Positions 62,601-64,000 of a stretch of 64,000 nt of DNA are shown here, piece after piece; position 1 is the first letter of the stretch; each line of letters opens with the position of its first letter. Location: positions 126,290,501 to 126,354,500 of the forward strand of contig NC_083685.1 in the NCBI RefSeq assembly GCF_033118175.1, in the 5' to 3' direction. This DNA comes from Dama dama (lineage: Eukaryota; Chordata; Mammalia; Artiodactyla; Cervidae). The position numbers and the translations under genes were made by a program. Under the pieces are notes generated by a model. That model saw only the letters and a program-made list of their open reading frames with translations. It ran no database searches and had not been told where the DNA came from.

Positions 62601-62730
62601 ATTATATTGGCTAGATGAAGTTTCTTTCTCTGTCAAATAAGAACTGAGACTGCATTTATGGAATCCTCTGTCCCTCCTTGCCCTTCCCTCTCTCCCTCCC
62701 ATCCTCCTTTCTTCCATTAAACATTGCTCC

Positions 62731-62924
62731 GTGCTGGGAAAAATTGAGGGCAGGAGGAGAAGGGAGCGACAGAGGATGAGATGGTTGGATGGCATCATCA
62801 ACTCAACGGGCACGAGTTTGAACAAACTCCAGATGATAGTGAAGGACAGGGAAGCCTGGTGTGCTGCAGTTCATGGGGGTCACAAAGAGTCGGACCCCGC
62901 TGAGCCACTGAACAATAACAACAT
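62731..62924 (+). repeat. BovB 3'-end fragment
   Basis: 'gtgctgggaaaaattgaggg', 'atgagatggttggatggcat', 'gcacgagtttgaacaaactc', ending 'tgagccactgaacaataaca'. Confidence 0.92.
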
Positions 62925-63166
62925 TGCTTTTCTGCCATGGGCAGAGAGAACACATTATGTCTGGGGCACCTTCCTGCCCAGGGGATGTGTTGCCTGGGAC
63001 CTTCCAGGAGGAAAGGATCTGAGACTCCCACCCCAGATGACGCATTTAGGGAAACCCTCTGATGTCTCTGGCCAAGAAAGGACTGTGACAGGGTGGTCAG
63101 CGCTCAGAGAAAGTTGGGTGAAGCCCAGGAGCCCAAGGCCCTAAATAGAGTTTCAAGAGTGCTAGC

Positions 63167-63363
63167 CTTTTTTTTTTTTTTTTTTAATGTGGATCATTTT
63201 TTAAGTCTTTATTGAATTTGCTACAATATTGCTTCTGTTTTATGTTTTATTTTGCTTTTTTGTCTGAGAAGTATGTGGGATCTTAGGTCCCTGACCGGGT
63301 ACTGAACCCACAGCTTCTGCATCAGAAGGCAAATTCTTAACCACCGGACCACCAGGGAAGCCC
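63167..63363 (-). repeat. CHR-2 type SINE with extended tail
   Basis: T-run, 'ttttaagtctttattgaatt', 'tgctacaatattgcttctgt', inverted head ending 'ccaccagggaagcccc'. Confidence 0.9.
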
Positions 63364-64000
63364 CCTGCTGGCCACGCTTGCTTCTCCCCCAGGGACATGT
63401 AAATTGGCAAATTGTTGCTTATCCTGGGATTCTGCAACTGTATCCACAGCAGTCAGAGGTGGCTGTGAAGTGGGTGTTGTCTTCCCAGCTGGACGGACAG
63501 CCTCAGGGCGGGGCTGTTGGAATAAGCAGTGGGAGCAAAGTCCTGACCAGTGCCTGGACTGCTGGCCCCCTGCCCCTCTGTGTCCCGCCCTCCTCCTTCC
63601 TGTTTTTCTGGTCCAAGTCCATGTGACAGAGACTGGGCGTCAGAGGGCAGCAGGCCTAGGGAATAACTATAATTACCTGCAGGCAGCAGTTGGCATGTCT
63701 GTCTAGCAAAACCTGCAATTTCATTGTTTCAGGAGCACCAATGTGCCAGGAAAACACATCTCCAATCGCCCTTTTTCTGCTCCACACTGTCAGCTCCCCA
63801 GGGTCTTATGGCTGGTTGCATTTTTTTTTTTTCCTTCTTACATACTCCAGAGGGGCCATTCTTTCAGGGTCCCATGCCCACAAAATGCGGCGTTTCAGCT
63901 TCAGGTGCATGAAAGCCTGGAGACTTCATCCTGTAAGGCAGGCAGACGGAGGGTCCCACACCAGGGTCCCCCGGGTGCAGGGCTGTATGAGGGGGCACCT
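63364..64000. other. Mostly single-copy end of window
   Basis: 63,655-63,770 is AT-leaning ('aataactataattacctgca', 'acctgcaatttcattgtttc') and could be a CNE cut near the window edge. A T-run lies at 63,820-63,831. No exon recognised. Confidence 0.38.

Overview
This is nuclear DNA from a ruminant, almost certainly a bovid (cattle, sheep or goat; I cannot say which). The evidence is the density of Bov-tA/Bov-A SINEs (tRNA head fused to the 3' end of the RTE retrotransposon BovB), BovB fragments themselves, cetartiodactyl CHR-type tRNA-Glu SINEs, ruminant L1 3' ends and bovine-type ERV LTRs. Older layers shared by placental mammals lie beneath them: MIR, L2, MER5, MER20, MLT1 and L1M.

I find no protein-coding exon, no functional RNA gene and no CRISPR array or other prokaryotic feature. 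Open frames of 60-260 codons occur all over the window, but they are scattered, overlap on both strands and lie mostly inside repeats or GC-rich DNA. The only recognisable coding remnants are pieces of BovB ORF2, the best being a minus-strand reverse-transcriptase/C-terminal stretch at 47,016-47,813. By my tally of intervals about one third of the window is recognisable interspersed repeat.

Layout. 1-5,600: mostly single-copy DNA with two Bov-tA copies, a CHR-1 tail, a minus-strand solo LTR (3,840-4,172) and two candidate conserved non-coding elements (CNEs). 5,600-20,000: SINE-rich, with a chimeric SINE inside a split MIR (5.9 kb), BovB 3' ends (9.5, 11.1, 14.2 kb) and a MER5 cluster (15.9-17.2 kb). 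20,000-31,000: mixed, with one of the strongest CNE candidates (24.0-24.3 kb), two MLT1 LTRs and several L1 3' ends. 31,000-43,000: a paired CNE with inverted and direct motif repeats (31.1-31.6 kb), a MER20 split by a SINE, many CHR-1 copies, two more MLT1 LTRs and a BovB. 43,300-48,000: the most heavily nested part, with an old L1 hit three times at one target site, an LTR in plus orientation, and a MER20 apparently pulled apart by 2.2 kb of later insertions that include an inverted BovB pair. 48,000-64,000: single-copy DNA with CNE candidates at 51.2 and 59.5 kb, an LTR at 54.8-55.2 kb, a simple-sequence block at 56.1 kb and further SINEs.

Interpretation (inference): TAAT/ATGCAAAT-rich AT-leaning islands within otherwise GC-rich, exon-free DNA fit an intron or gene desert beside a developmental regulator. 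Which gene cannot be told from sequence alone. The most rewarding observations concern retrotransposon history (a repeatedly reused target site, a retrocopy that seems to start at an LTR cap site, a Bov-tA/BovB chimera). I see no new biological system and do not claim one.
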